Assembly: GCA_001780955.1 (NCBI GenBank)
Contig: MFJR01000009.1
Location: 17,370 to 63,192 of the forward strand
Reading direction: 5' to 3'
Origin: Candidatus Gottesmanbacteria bacterium RIFCSPLOWO2_01_FULL_39_12b
GTDB lineage: Bacteria; Patescibacteriota; Microgenomatia; 2-02-FULL-39-11
DNA length: 45,823 bases
Below, in pieces: positions 1-8,704 of the stretch. The first letter of the stretch is position 1; each line of letters begins with the position of its first letter. The translations under genes and the position numbers were made by a program. The notes under the pieces are model-generated. The model had not been told where the DNA came from, ran no database searches, and saw only the letters and a list, made by a program, of their open reading frames with translations.

Positions 1-983
1 AGTTCTCTTACCAATGCTCTCTGACGAGCGTTTATCATCTCGCTTACCCCTCCGCCTTGAGTTGCAGAACTGATATCCGGATCATGCAGTAGATCTATAG
101 CAGCCAGATGCGCCTCACTTCTAAGATCGAGCCCTACGGCGCCATAAACTGCGTAGCGCATCGCTTCCCGTTCGGTCAAATGTCGTACGGCGGCTATTCG
201 GTCACCTCCGCCCATCTGCGCCAAGGTAATTCGCCAATAATCTGTCATAACACGATCAGCAACACCATGGAATTCGACCTCAATCCCTTTAGATTGCCTG
301 CCTGTTACCAACCTTTGCCATCCATAATGGGTAACTCCAATAAGACCCGCAACTCCTTTCACAACCGCTCCACCGGCACTTAGTATTAAGCCTTGAAACC
401 CTCGTTCTATCATCCCTTCTATCTCAGCTCGAGGTAGTAAATCTATTACGGCCTTATCTAAGCCACCATTTGTAACGCTATGGGCAAATCCGGCGGCTTT
501 CAGCATTTCGTCTCGTTCTATCACTCCTAATGCAACAACAAGTTCTTCTGAGCTATGGAAAATACGCTCGCCTCCTCGTGTTTCTTGTTTACTCAACCCT
601 CTAATACCTTCGGCTCTTGCTTCGAGATCAGGGAAAATATGTTCTAAAAGTTTTTGTATATCAGAAAGTTGGTGTCCTTCTTTTTTCATTTTTTCTAGGG
701 TTGCTCTGACTTCTTCCACCATATCGAAAAGTTTCCGATCCAATTCTCTACCTAAATCATATTCTCCCACTTTGCCAATAAGCACTTCTTGACGTAAATT
801 ATCGCGATGGGGAGTTAGTTCCACCGAGGTAGTCCATTTTCTTCCTCCTCCATCATCACCAGAACCGTTTGCTTTTGCTCCATTACCGCCTGTTTCAACA
901 GGAGGACTAATAGGCAATCCACCAGCTTCTTTTGCTTCTACTGGTACTGGTGCTTGTATTGGTGCAGCAACGAGTATAGCCAT
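1..983 (-). CDS. Hypothetical protein, C-terminus cut by left edge
   Basis: An open frame runs on the minus strand from ATG at 983 to the left edge with no stop, so it is missing from the ORF track. I translated both ends and found about 327 residues. The first ~50 residues are low-complexity and rich in Ala, Pro and Gly, including a GDDGGGR stretch, and look disordered. The rest is mixed charged and hydrophobic with several Gly-rich patches (AGGAVVKGVAGLIG, MGGGDRIAAV). I see no known motif and do not recognise the family. A possible promoter (TTGAAT, 18 nt, TAGAGT) lies about 16 nt before the ATG. The gene is divergent from the next orphan at 1075, so the two may be co-regulated. The coding call is fairly secure; the function is unknown. 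Confidence 0.7.
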   Translation of the reverse strand, partial: MAILVAAPIQAPVPVEAKEAGGLPISPPVETGGNGAKANGSGDDGGGRKWTTSVELTPHRDNLRQEVLIGKVGEYDLGRELDRKLFDMVEEVRATLEKMKKEGHQLSDIQKLLEHIFPDLEARAEGIRGLSKQETRGGERIFHSSEELVVALGVIERDEMLKAAGFAHSVTNGGLDKAVIDLLPRAEIEGMIERGFQGLILSAGGAVVKGVAGLIGVTHYGWQRLVTGRQSKGIEVEFHGVADRVMTDYWRITLAQMGGGDRIAAVRHLTEREAMRYAVYGAVGLDLRSEAHLAAIDLLHDPDISSATQGGGVSEMINARQRALVRE

Positions 984-1074
984 ACTTTTCTCTTATTTCA
1001 CTCTAGCATAAAAAAATCATTCAATTCAATAGGGACTAGTAATTAAATTATTTTTTGTCTAGAATATTCATAAG
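984..1074. promoter_or_regulatory. Divergent intergenic promoter region
   Basis: This 91-nt AT-rich gap separates two divergent orphan genes. On minus, TTGAAT and TAGAGT are spaced 18 nt and end 16 nt before the ATG at 983. On plus, TAGAAT at 1060-1065 ends 9 nt before the ATG at 1075, with no convincing -35. No clear Shine-Dalgarno sequence is seen on the plus side, so that transcript would be nearly leaderless. Confidence 0.45.
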
Positions 1075-2841
1075 ATGCCAGACGCTACAATGCCTGAAAG
1101 ACCACCCGTAGTTGCAGCTCCAAGACCGGTAGAAACCGGACCGGGAAAACCACCCGTAAAATCCTTACCCGAACTGCAGGGGCCGTTTGATCTCATGGTT
1201 GATCAGGTACTTCCTCAAGCAGAAAAAACCGGTATTTTAAGGCGTGACCCAGATTTATACGAGAAAGACGATCGACTTGCTTCTGTTACTGATCCGACCA
1301 AGAAAAAAGCACTTGCGGAAGCTCTTGCCGGTGAAAGTAGCGAAATTGCCCAGGCGATTAAAACACAGGCGAATTTCGAAAAAGCAGTAGCTGATGGTAC
1401 CGCTTCGAAAGCTGCCGATGGTACTTATACTGGTGATTTTGTAGTAAATTCGACTTTAGTTGCTACCGAAAAACCATTAGCAGAAGGCAATGTAATAATA
1501 GCTCACACCGGAGAAATCCGGGGACTCAGAAGGGTTGTTGCGGAAACTGAAGGTGACCCTCAACAACAAGAGTTAAATAAAAAAGCTAAAGAAGTTTTGG
1601 CAAATATAAGCAGTAATGTCCGCGTGATTACGCATGAAGGTGGAGTTGAAAAAGAAATTTCGTTACAAGTTTGGCAAGAACAAATCGATAAAAAAGCTTT
1701 GGAACTATGGAAAGCCGATAACCCCGCTGGAGCAGAAACTGTATATAATGACAGTACAAAAGTTTCACCTTTAGTTAGAGAAGCATATAAAGTTCGTGCC
1801 GAAGCTGGTTTGGACAGTAGTGCTCAATATAAACTTGTCTATGCCGCAGAAACCAAAAGTCCTTCTCCTGACGCCTCCGAACCAGGCGCAGCTGAAGCCA
1901 TAAGAAATAGCGAAACTGCTGACATGGTTCGTGACGGGGTAAGAGTATTTGCAGATTTACTAGGTACGGCAGGAGCAGATGGTATATATAAAAAAGATGC
2001 AGCTGATAATATAACAGGGGTTGACGGGAAAAAATTGAAAGCTCGTCAAGACCGTCATACACCTCTGGGAAGATTAGCTATCCTTATAGGAACCTACGAT
2101 GATATACAACGAACTCATCCGGCAGGTTCTGCACCCACAGACCAGCAACATAATCTTGCCACCCTTATTTATTCAGAACTAGGTAATTTAAAACCGACAC
2201 AAATCACCGACGGGGCACTGAGAGCAAGAATTTCCGAAATTAGGAAAGGTGATCCTTCTTTTAAGTCAAGATTAACTGACCTGAGAAATAAAATTATAAC
2301 TGAATGGCTTGAACCATACGGCATAGATCCGGTTAAATCCGGATTATCAAACGCAAACATCGTTGATGACATGCTTCTATCGCTTTTTTGCGAAGATAAT
2401 CTTGTAACACTTGATGCTCAACGAGGTACTTATGGCTTACCCGAACAAGCACAATATGTATTCGCTAGTTGGGGCGCCGAAGCTGGAGATAATAGAAGAA
2501 ATAATATCATTGCATTGGCGAAAAGCAAAGTTGCCAGTCGCTTTTTTACAAACGTATTTGGCTTTGATATTAAAGCGATGAAAAATAAAAACGCGGTAAA
2601 GGCTTATGCTGGTAAAGCGGTTAATACTATCGATCCCGAAATGCCCAAACGTCAAAAGGGCGCGTATATCGCGGTTACATCACGAGAGCTGGATGAGGAT
2701 ATTTTTGTAGAAATAGCAGAACAAAGAAAGCTCCCCAAAGTAATTGGTATAGGTATTCTGGGCTATATTATGTTTGCGCCAAATATACAAGGGCTTCTGG
2801 ACACTGACGCAAAAGAGAAAAACACCGGAGAACCTGGTTAA
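1075..2841 (+). CDS. Hypothetical 588-aa protein with C-terminal membrane anchor
   Basis: The protein opens with a Pro-rich, probably disordered leader (PERPPVVAAPRP), followed by about 500 soluble residues rich in Ala, Lys, Glu and Asp. Near the C-terminus there is a single hydrophobic segment (VIGIGILGYIMFAPNIQGLL) and a short charged tail. This suggests a tail-anchored protein with most of its mass on one side of the membrane. No catalytic motif or family signature is recognisable. The overall plan (long soluble part, last-moment transmembrane helix) resembles the 1248-aa orphan at 31674, though I see no sequence similarity. The ATG at 1075 is chosen because it sits just after a -10-like TAGAAT. 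The minus-strand ORFs inside it are shadows. Function unknown. Confidence 0.8.
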   Translation: MPDATMPERPPVVAAPRPVETGPGKPPVKSLPELQGPFDLMVDQVLPQAEKTGILRRDPDLYEKDDRLASVTDPTKKKALAEALAGESSEIAQAIKTQANFEKAVADGTASKAADGTYTGDFVVNSTLVATEKPLAEGNVIIAHTGEIRGLRRVVAETEGDPQQQELNKKAKEVLANISSNVRVITHEGGVEKEISLQVWQEQIDKKALELWKADNPAGAETVYNDSTKVSPLVREAYKVRAEAGLDSSAQYKLVYAAETKSPSPDASEPGAAEAIRNSETADMVRDGVRVFADLLGTAGADGIYKKDAADNITGVDGKKLKARQDRHTPLGRLAILIGTYDDIQRTHPAGSAPTDQQHNLATLIYSELGNLKPTQITDGALRARISEIRKGDPSFKSRLTDLRNKIITEWLEPYGIDPVKSGLSNANIVDDMLLSLFCEDNLVTLDAQRGTYGLPEQAQYVFASWGAEAGDNRRNNIIALAKSKVASRFFTNVFGFDIKAMKNKNAVKAYAGKAVNTIDPEMPKRQKGAYIAVTSRELDEDIFVEIAEQRKLPKVIGIGILGYIMFAPNIQGLLDTDAKEKNTGEPG

Positions 2842-2849
2842 TAAACTTC

Positions 2850-2954
2850 ATGATCACCCAGTTTATTTTTCTATTTCTTCTCCTTTTTATTCTTTATCTT
2901 CTTACCCGCAAAATCTCGATCTCTCTTTCGTGGTATAATTTAGACAGTATATGA
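2850..2954 (+). pseudogene. 34-aa ORF resembling the N-terminus of the 3655 membrane protein
   Basis: A short ORF (below the track's length cut) begins at ATG 2850 and ends at TGA 2952-2954. Its product is almost entirely one hydrophobic helix followed by LTRKISISLS. The gene at 3655 begins the same way: Met, a run of Phe, Leu and Ile, then AISKKISSN. The two can be aligned over about 28 residues with a shared basic-Lys-Ile-Ser end. The HEPN/MNT pair lies exactly between the two copies. I infer either a truncated duplicate left when the toxin-antitoxin cassette arrived, or coincidence between two hydrophobic leaders. It overlaps the HEPN start by 4 nt (ATGA), so it could also be a short translated leader. 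Confidence 0.35.
2934..2939 (+). promoter_or_regulatory. -10 box for the HEPN/MNT pair
   Basis: A consensus TATAAT lies 11 nt before the ATG at 2951, placing the expected transcription start about 4 nt before the start codon. No good -35 hexamer is visible 16-18 nt upstream. The transcript would be close to leaderless. Confidence 0.55.
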
Positions 2955-3337
2955 ACGCCAAAGATTTCTTACAATATTGGCTTAAAGCCGCCGCAGATGA
3001 TTTCGATACAGCTGAGAAGCTTATTCAGGTAAAAAAATATCACCATGGACTTTTTTTCTGTCATTTAGCATTAGAAAAACTGCTTAAGGGATTGGTGTAC
3101 AAAAATACCCAAAACCACGCAGATCCTATCCATGATCTGAAAAAACTTGCGCTGCAAGCTAGTTTGGATATTGTCAAAATACAGGAGAAAGAACTGGATG
3201 AAATCACTACCTGGAACATTCGCGCCAGATACGACTCATATAAATTCGAATTTTACAAAAAAGCAAACAAGGAATTCACCCATCGCTGGTTTTCAAAAGC
3301 GAAGGACATATACCTATGGCTCAAAAATCAATTTTAA
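2951..3337 (+). CDS. HEPN-domain toxin (COG2250-like)
   Basis: This 128-aa helical protein has the HEPN pattern: an N-terminal WLKAAADDFDTAEKL helix, the FFCHLALEKLLKGL helix typical of COG2250 members, and a C-terminal half with NIRARYDSY, which corresponds to the R...Y/H region that carries the RNase active site in HEPN toxins. It is followed, with a 22-nt overlap, by an MNT nucleotidyltransferase, which is the standard HEPN/MNT toxin-antitoxin arrangement. In characterised HepT/MntA pairs the HEPN protein is an RNA-cleaving toxin that the partner silences by adding AMP to a Tyr near the active site; the Tyr residues after the RAR motif are candidates here. The frame-shifted ORF at 3147 is a shadow. 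Confidence 0.85.
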   Translation: MNAKDFLQYWLKAAADDFDTAEKLIQVKKYHHGLFFCHLALEKLLKGLVYKNTQNHADPIHDLKKLALQASLDIVKIQEKELDEITTWNIRARYDSYKFEFYKKANKEFTHRWFSKAKDIYLWLKNQF

Positions 3338-3642
3338 AAGCAGAACCGGAAATCTTAATCAAAGAATATAAAAAGGTGCTGAAAAAAAGCGGTATCCCTG
3401 TGGAAAAAATGATTCTCTTTGGCTCATATGCCAAAGGCAATGCAAAATCTTGGAGTGATTTGGATCTTTGTGTAGTTTCAAAAACATTTGGCAAAGATTA
3501 CTATGACGAAATGGTGATGCTCAAAACCCTTGCTTCAGATATTGAATCAATGATCGAACCTCACCCTTATAATCCTAAAGATCTGAATGATCCCTTTGAC
3601 GCTCTTGCTTACGAAATCAAAAAAACCGGCAAAGTAGTATAA
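3316..3642 (+). CDS. MNT-type minimal nucleotidyltransferase antitoxin
   Basis: This 108-aa protein has the full nucleotidyltransferase signature GS-X10-D-X-D (GSYAKGNAKSWSDLDL), with both metal-binding aspartates present, and a hydrophobic strand (KMILFG) just before it. The length fits the MNT antitoxin family. Its start lies inside the 3' end of the HEPN gene, so translation is probably coupled. By family knowledge it would AMPylate and neutralise the HEPN toxin. A third catalytic Asp/Glu would be expected downstream; the ESMIEPHPY segment is the likely place. An ATG start at 3316 is kept because the MAQKS opening matches a normal N-terminus and leaves the catalytic strand intact. Confidence 0.87.
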   Translation: MAQKSILKAEPEILIKEYKKVLKKSGIPVEKMILFGSYAKGNAKSWSDLDLCVVSKTFGKDYYDEMVMLKTLASDIESMIEPHPYNPKDLNDPFDALAYEIKKTGKVV

Positions 3643-3654
3643 AAAATACAAACG

Positions 3655-4362
3655 ATGTTTATTCATCTTATCCTTTTCTTTTTCCTTTTAATTCTTCTTT
3701 TTGCGATCTCTAAAAAAATCTCATCCAATATTTACGCTCTGGTTTTTCTGATTAGCAAAAGCGAAAAAGTGGCCCTTTACTCTTTAAGTTTTCTTTTTCT
3801 GCCCGGTACCATTATCCATGAAGTCTCCCATTTTATCCTGGCTACTTTATTAAAAGTTCCTACCGGAGAATTATCAGTCCTGCCAAAGGTGGAAAAAAGC
3901 GGTGAGGTCAAAGCCGGTAAACTGGAAATAGGAAATGTTGACCCTTTCCGCAGAACCTTGGTCGGAATCTCACCTTTGATTTCTGGTCTAATAATTATTT
4001 ATCTCGTCGGTCATTACCTTCTGCCTAATAATTTTTCTTGGGCTTCAATTAATCCTTTGTTGTTATTTATTACCGGTTATTTGTTATTTGTGGTTACAAC
4101 CACCATGTTCTCCAGCAAAAAAGATCTGGAGAGCCTGATTATCGCCGGTCCGATTACGTTACTCATTTTTATAGCTTTCTATTTTTTAGGTGTTCGCGTC
4201 TTTTTTTCTGAAGCCTTAAGTGAAAAAATTGGTTTAGTGTTTGGTAACCTTAACTTTTATTTGGGATTTGCAAGCGGAGTTAACCTCATAATTTTTACTT
4301 TGCTGCATTTAAAGCTTATCTTCTGGCAAAAAATTCTCAAAAGGAAAATACAGTCTTTTTAG
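3655..4362 (+). CDS. Polytopic membrane protein with HExxH motif (putative membrane metalloprotease)
   Basis: This 235-aa protein has about six hydrophobic segments. Around residue 55 a transmembrane stretch contains IIHEVSHFILA, a zinc-peptidase-like HExxH with a following helix, as in M50/site-2-type or DUF3267-type membrane metallopeptidases. The M50 second motif (NPxxG/LDG) is not obvious; the SSKKDLES loop may hold the third ligand, but that is a guess. The gene follows the MNT antitoxin by 12 nt and so may be in its transcript, although the role is probably unrelated. Its stop codon overlaps the stop of the convergent clp gene by 3 nt. A short upstream ORF (2850) looks like a copy of its first helix. 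Confidence 0.7.
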   Translation: MFIHLILFFFLLILLFAISKKISSNIYALVFLISKSEKVALYSLSFLFLPGTIIHEVSHFILATLLKVPTGELSVLPKVEKSGEVKAGKLEIGNVDPFRRTLVGISPLISGLIIIYLVGHYLLPNNFSWASINPLLLFITGYLLFVVTTTMFSSKKDLESLIIAGPITLLIFIAFYFLGVRVFFSEALSEKIGLVFGNLNFYLGFASGVNLIIFTLLHLKLIFWQKILKRKIQSF

Positions 4363-7349
4363 GTGTGTGTCGTCACTAAATTATCCTCGGTTGGTTTTTG
4401 AGGAGTCAGATATTGCTCAAGAGGATTTTTCGGTTGAAGTTTGTCCGCCACAGCCGGCGGATTAGGGATTGAAGTTGACGTACTTACAACTTTTGGCGGC
4501 TCCTGTTCTGGTAACGGCGCTACCGAAATTTCCTGATTAACCGGCTTTTCTGTCTCTTTTTTAGCCTCTATCTTTTTAACCACAAAAGTCAACTGATTTC
4601 CGTCATAATCTATGACTATGGTTCCTCCGGTTACCAGTTCTCCTTTTATGAGCATGGAAGAAATCGGGTTTTCGACCATCCTTTGAATGGTTCGGCGCAG
4701 TGGTCTTGCCCCAAACAAAGGATCAAAACCTTGCTCGGCTAAATATATTTTAGCTTTCTCAGAAAATTCTATAGCAATATTTTGTTCGATTAATAGCTTG
4801 GACAAAATTTTTGCCTGTAAATCGACAATTTTCCCCATATGCTCCCGGCTTAAAGGACGAAACACGACCACCTCATCAAAACGGTTAAGAAGCTCGGCTT
4901 TGAAAAACTTGCGCAGCTCCTCCATGAGTCTTTTTGCCAAACGCACAAATAATTCCTCTTCGGAATCTTTTTTTGGGGGTAAGCTGTCGTTTACAGGTAC
5001 TAATGGAACTGATGTAATCTGCTTAACTTTTTCTTTCTTCTCAACTAATTTATCAGGGCTAGTCTGTATAACGTCACCAGTTGTATCATTTGTCTTCTGA
5101 TGTTTGATCATCTCTTCCTGAATAATGCCACTGCCTAAATTTGAAGTACAGATCACAATCGTATTTTTAAAAGAAACTGTATGGCCTTTATTATCGGTCA
5201 ACCTGCCGTCATCAAGAAGCTGGATTAGAATATTAAAAACATCCGGATGCGCCTTTTCAATTTCGTCAAAAAGTACAACTGCATATGGCCTTCTTCGCAC
5301 TGCCTCAGTTAATTGCCCTCCTTCTTCATAACCGACGTATCCGGGTGGAGCACCGATCAGTTTAGCCACTTCGTGCTTTTCCATATACTCAGTCATATCA
5401 AGCCTGACGATCATTTCTTCGGCACCAAATAAAATTTCGGCCAGTGCTTTTGCCAGTTCGGTCTTCCCGACCCCGGTTGGTCCCATAAAGATAAAACTGC
5501 CAATTGGCCTCTTGTTCGATTTCAGACCGGCTCTGCCTCGTCTGACCGCTTCAGAAACTGCTGAAACCGCCTCTTCCTGATCAATTAAACGCTTATGAAT
5601 TATATTTTCCAGATCAAGAAGTTTGGTTGACTCGCTTTCGGTCAGCCTACTAATAGGAATATTTGTCCAGCGGGAAATTACTTCGGCGATTATTGCAGGA
5701 GTAACAGCGTTGGTAGTGGTTGATTTTTTCACCTGATATTGTTCTTTCAGTTCGGTCAAAGAGTGTTGTAAGTCTTCTATCTCTTTGGATAGAACTTCTG
5801 CCCTGACTTTATCGTTGCTTTTTTCGGCTTCCAACTTTTCATTGGTTAATTTTTTCAATCTCTCTTCACCGCTTTTAATTTCCTCCGGAAGCGATATGGC
5901 TGGAAGCCTGACAGAGGCGGCGGCTTCATCAATTAGATCAACCGCTTTATCAGGTAAAAAACGGTCTCCGACGTATCTTTGAGAAAGTTTTACCGCTTCT
6001 TCAATAGCGCTATCCGTAATTTTTACCCGGTGAAAAGCTTCGTATTTATCCCGAATTGCGGTCAACATTTCAATTGCCACCTCAATCGTAGGCTCTAATA
6101 CCAGAACCGGCTGAAATCTGCGTTCAAGAGCTGGATCTTTCTCGATATGTTTACGGTATTCAGTTATGGTAGTAGTTCCAATTGCCTGCAGCTCTCCTCG
6201 AGCCAGAGAAGGCTTCAAGATATTTGAAGCGTCCATCGATCCTTCTCCAGTGCCTCCTGCTCCTACCATATTATGAAGTTCATCAATAAAGAGAATTATA
6301 GCTCCACTGGCAGCTTTTACTTCCCGAATAAGATTTTTTAACCTTTCTTCAAACTCACCCCTGTGTTTAGCCCCGGCAATTAAAGACATCAAATCAAGCG
6401 ATAAAATCTTTTTATGAAGAAGAGTTTCTGGCACATCACCATGAGCAATACGCTCTGCCAATCCTTCAACAATGGCCGTTTTCCCCACTCCTGCTTCTCC
6501 AATTAAGACGGGGTTATTTTTAGTCCGGCGCGAGAGAATGTGAATGATCCGCTCGATTTCCCAACTTCTGCCTACCACCGGATCAAGTTCGCTGCGTGCG
6601 GCTTTAGCGGTCAAATCCTCTGTATATTCTTCTAAAGTTGAGGTTTTTTTCTTGGTTTCTTCTATATCTTCTTTTTTACCGGTTATCTTCTGATTCAGTA
6701 TCTCTGTTTTTAGATTAAATTTAACCAGAGTCTGAGCGGCTAATCCTTCGCCTTCTTTAGAGAGTGCCAGCAGCACGTGCTCCGGAGATATAAACTCAAA
6801 ACCTAAAACCCGGGCAACCGACAGGGAAATTTCTAAAACTCGTTTCACTCTGGGTGAAAAATGGGGCTGGGAGTCAAAATTACCCATTTTAAATCCCTTT
6901 TCAAGCGTTGTCTGTAGCTCTATTGGAGTAACCTTACACTCTGAAACCAGCTGATAAATTGCGTTATCATGAAGAAGCGCCCATAAGACGTATTCTGTAT
7001 CTACATACTGCTGTTTTAATTCCCGGGCCTTACTTACCGACAGCATCAAAGATTGATTGGCTCTTTGAGTAAGCCGGGATAAAACATCCATTCCGACTCG
7101 TTTATTCATGTCTATGGCGGTACCAACGGGTGAATTAACCACCTGTTGAGGTTGACCGACACCTTGAGAAACAGTAGAAGATCCAGGTATTATATTTGTA
7201 ACAGGCTCTGAAGGATTAACAGAATCGGATTGAGTCGTTGGCAGGTCAACCAGTCTATTGTCAAGAGTACCGTCAACTGATGATGCTGGTGGTGAAACTG
7301 ATGAACTCTTTTTAAAATAACGGGAAAAATTAAAAATCTGTCCAGGCAT
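4359..7349 (-). CDS. clpC: Clp/Hsp100 AAA+ unfoldase, ClpC-like with short middle domain
   Basis: This 996-aa two-ATPase chaperone has a disordered ~85-residue Ser/Pro-rich leader and a double Clp-N domain (about 88-225). D1 has Walker A GEAGVGKT (284-291), Walker [10 protein letters not shown] (~352) and arginines in ERRF (~410). A short coiled middle segment (~485-540) is ClpC-sized rather than ClpB-sized. D2 has Walker A GPTGVGKT (623-630), Walker [14 protein letters not shown] (~691) and pore loop GYVGYEEGG. Oddities are as follows. The D1 pore loop reads AGAKHRGEF where Tyr is usual. A ~50-residue low-complexity insert follows SNLGSGI, where ClpC carries its (I/L/V)GF ClpP-docking loop, and no such tripeptide is seen. 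There is also a ~70-residue Pro-rich tail. It may therefore act as a disaggregase without ClpP. A TTGACA lies 18 nt from TTTACT before the ATG. Confidence 0.93.
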   Translation of the reverse strand: MPGQIFNFSRYFKKSSSVSPPASSVDGTLDNRLVDLPTTQSDSVNPSEPVTNIIPGSSTVSQGVGQPQQVVNSPVGTAIDMNKRVGMDVLSRLTQRANQSLMLSVSKARELKQQYVDTEYVLWALLHDNAIYQLVSECKVTPIELQTTLEKGFKMGNFDSQPHFSPRVKRVLEISLSVARVLGFEFISPEHVLLALSKEGEGLAAQTLVKFNLKTEILNQKITGKKEDIEETKKKTSTLEEYTEDLTAKAARSELDPVVGRSWEIERIIHILSRRTKNNPVLIGEAGVGKTAIVEGLAERIAHGDVPETLLHKKILSLDLMSLIAGAKHRGEFEERLKNLIREVKAASGAIILFIDELHNMVGAGGTGEGSMDASNILKPSLARGELQAIGTTTITEYRKHIEKDPALERRFQPVLVLEPTIEVAIEMLTAIRDKYEAFHRVKITDSAIEEAVKLSQRYVGDRFLPDKAVDLIDEAAASVRLPAISLPEEIKSGEERLKKLTNEKLEAEKSNDKVRAEVLSKEIEDLQHSLTELKEQYQVKKSTTTNAVTPAIIAEVISRWTNIPISRLTESESTKLLDLENIIHKRLIDQEEAVSAVSEAVRRGRAGLKSNKRPIGSFIFMGPTGVGKTELAKALAEILFGAEEMIVRLDMTEYMEKHEVAKLIGAPPGYVGYEEGGQLTEAVRRRPYAVVLFDEIEKAHPDVFNILIQLLDDGRLTDNKGHTVSFKNTIVICTSNLGSGIIQEEMIKHQKTNDTTGDVIQTSPDKLVEKKEKVKQITSVPLVPVNDSLPPKKDSEEELFVRLAKRLMEELRKFFKAELLNRFDEVVVFRPLSREHMGKIVDLQAKILSKLLIEQNIAIEFSEKAKIYLAEQGFDPLFGARPLRRTIQRMVENPISSMLIKGELVTGGTIVIDYDGNQLTFVVKKIEAKKETEKPVNQEISVAPLPEQEPPKVVSTSTSIPNPPAVADKLQPKNPLEQYLTPQKPTEDNLVTTHT

Positions 7350-7500
7350 TAACTCTAGTAAACCATTTTCTGGAATTCATTGTCAAGATTCTCCTTACAT
7401 AAAAAATTCTGTTATTTTCACGGAAAACTATCTGGTTTAGTAGTAATTTGTATATCATTGCACTAGTTGCATGGATGTTTTTCACATTTTATCCTCAAGT

Positions 7501-7506
7501 TAGACT
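7501..7506 (+). promoter_or_regulatory. TAGACT -10-like box before the T4SS ATPase operon
   Basis: TAGACTAA ends close to the ATG at 7515 (8 nt from the hexamer). The same TAGACTAA string lies at a similar distance before two pilin genes on the minus strand (39221 and 37671). The -35 region here is weak. I see no Shine-Dalgarno before this ATG. The 165-nt gap from 7350 otherwise holds only the opposing clp promoter and no convincing gene. Confidence 0.45.
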
Positions 7507-7514
7507 AATTTTTT

Positions 7515-8702
7515 ATGGAACAACATTCTGTCCCGCGTAATATCAGTGGTTTCCAGTTTCATCTGATTGGCGATATGACTCTTCGCCAGTTTGGTTATAT
7601 CGCCACTGCGGCAATTTCGGCTTTCTTAATTTTTAAAGTGGCGCCATTGCCCGCCATCATTAAATATCCGCTCATGGGTTTAGTCGGCCTATCCGGCTTT
7701 GCTTTTGCTTTCTTACCAATACAGGAAAGACCGCTGGATCGTTGGATTGTGGCCTTTATAAAATCTGTTTTTTCGCCAACTCAATACCTTTGGTTAAAAG
7801 AGGGGATTGTCCCAGAAGTATTAACCAGACCGTCAAACGTTTATACAAAAATCATACCCCAAGCTCATCAGGCAAATCATAATGACGCCAGAGAAAAGTT
7901 GCGTACTTATCTTGCCAGTTTACCCACCCAACCAAACCAAATACTTAATCAGCAAGAAAAAACTTATATAGATAAAACGTTGTTGCTTTTTAACACATCG
8001 GTAGTTTCAGTAAATTCTTCAATAAATACCAACTTAACCACGCCTATCCTAGAGACTAAATTTACCCCCACGCCCGTTAATCAGAACACACCAAAAACAA
8101 CCTCTCCTCCTCCGGTTACTCCTCCCCAAACAGCCCACCAAGAACAGCCAGTAGCCCCAACACCTGACCACCTTAAACTTCAAGCGCAACTGGCCGAACT
8201 TTCTTCTCAAAAAGAAGACTTAGCCCGCCAACTGGCCAGTTTGAGACAAGAATTGAAAACTACAACTCAAAAAGTAGTCACCCCTTCTCAATCTCACGAT
8301 ACGGAAAAAGAGATGACGGTAAAAACAGTTTCACCAAAAAACCTGGTCGAAGAGATAGGTCTGATGAATATTCCTCAAACACCAAATATCGTTATTGGGG
8401 TTATTAAAGACGGCCAAAAAAGATTGTTGCCAAATATCATTATCACGATAAAAGATCCTCAAGGTGTTCCGCTTAGGGCGATCAAAACCAATAAACTGGG
8501 TCAATTTATAACCGCAACCCCCCTACCCAATGGAACTTATTTACTAGAGATTGAAGACCCGCTGAAACGTTATTCTTTTGATCTTATTCAGATTACGGTT
8601 AACGGCAAGGTTTTTTCTCCCATAGAAATTATCGCCAAAGGTGAAAAAGAAATAATGAGAGAAAAACTAGCAAAAGAATTATTTGGAGGTGCTAATATAT
8701 AG
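7515..8702 (+). CDS. PrgI-family T4SS inner-membrane protein with C-terminal beta domain
   Basis: The N-terminal ~100 residues match the PrgI/VirB3-like pattern: a short cytoplasmic leader (PRNISGFQFHLIGDMTLRQF), two adjacent transmembrane helices, then the ERPLDRWIVAFIKSVFSPTQY segment. A Thr/Pro/Gln-rich linker with a short coiled coil (about 225-250, AQLAELSSQKEDLARQLASL) follows. The last ~100 residues look like a carboxypeptidase-regulatory-like beta sandwich (VIGVIKDGQKRLLPNIIITI through KTNKLGQFITATPLPNGTY). PrgI sits beside VirB4 in Gram-positive and CPR conjugation-type systems. This fits here: a TraC-like gene follows after 2 nt and virB4 after that. At 395 aa it is much longer than a plain PrgI (~110 aa), so the linker and beta domain are additions, probably for envelope contacts. 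Confidence 0.85.
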   Translation: MEQHSVPRNISGFQFHLIGDMTLRQFGYIATAAISAFLIFKVAPLPAIIKYPLMGLVGLSGFAFAFLPIQERPLDRWIVAFIKSVFSPTQYLWLKEGIVPEVLTRPSNVYTKIIPQAHQANHNDAREKLRTYLASLPTQPNQILNQQEKTYIDKTLLLFNTSVVSVNSSINTNLTTPILETKFTPTPVNQNTPKTTSPPPVTPPQTAHQEQPVAPTPDHLKLQAQLAELSSQKEDLARQLASLRQELKTTTQKVVTPSQSHDTEKEMTVKTVSPKNLVEEIGLMNIPQTPNIVIGVIKDGQKRLLPNIIITIKDPQGVPLRAIKTNKLGQFITATPLPNGTYLLEIEDPLKRYSFDLIQITVNGKVFSPIEIIAKGEKEIMREKLAKELFGGANI

Positions 8703-8704
8703 TT

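Noticed and set aside
108-383. 91-aa plus-strand ORF
   Set aside because: Lies antisense inside the open minus-strand gene that runs off the left edge; no recognisable family and no promoter.
4687-5982. Plus-strand ORFs at 4687, 5125 and 5785
   Set aside because: Antisense shadows of the clp gene; Ser-rich composition typical of reversed coding sequence.
7374-7547. Hydrophobic open frame before prgI (IALVAWMFFTFYPQ)
   Set aside because: No suitable start codon, overlaps the promoter and prgI itself, so probably chance.
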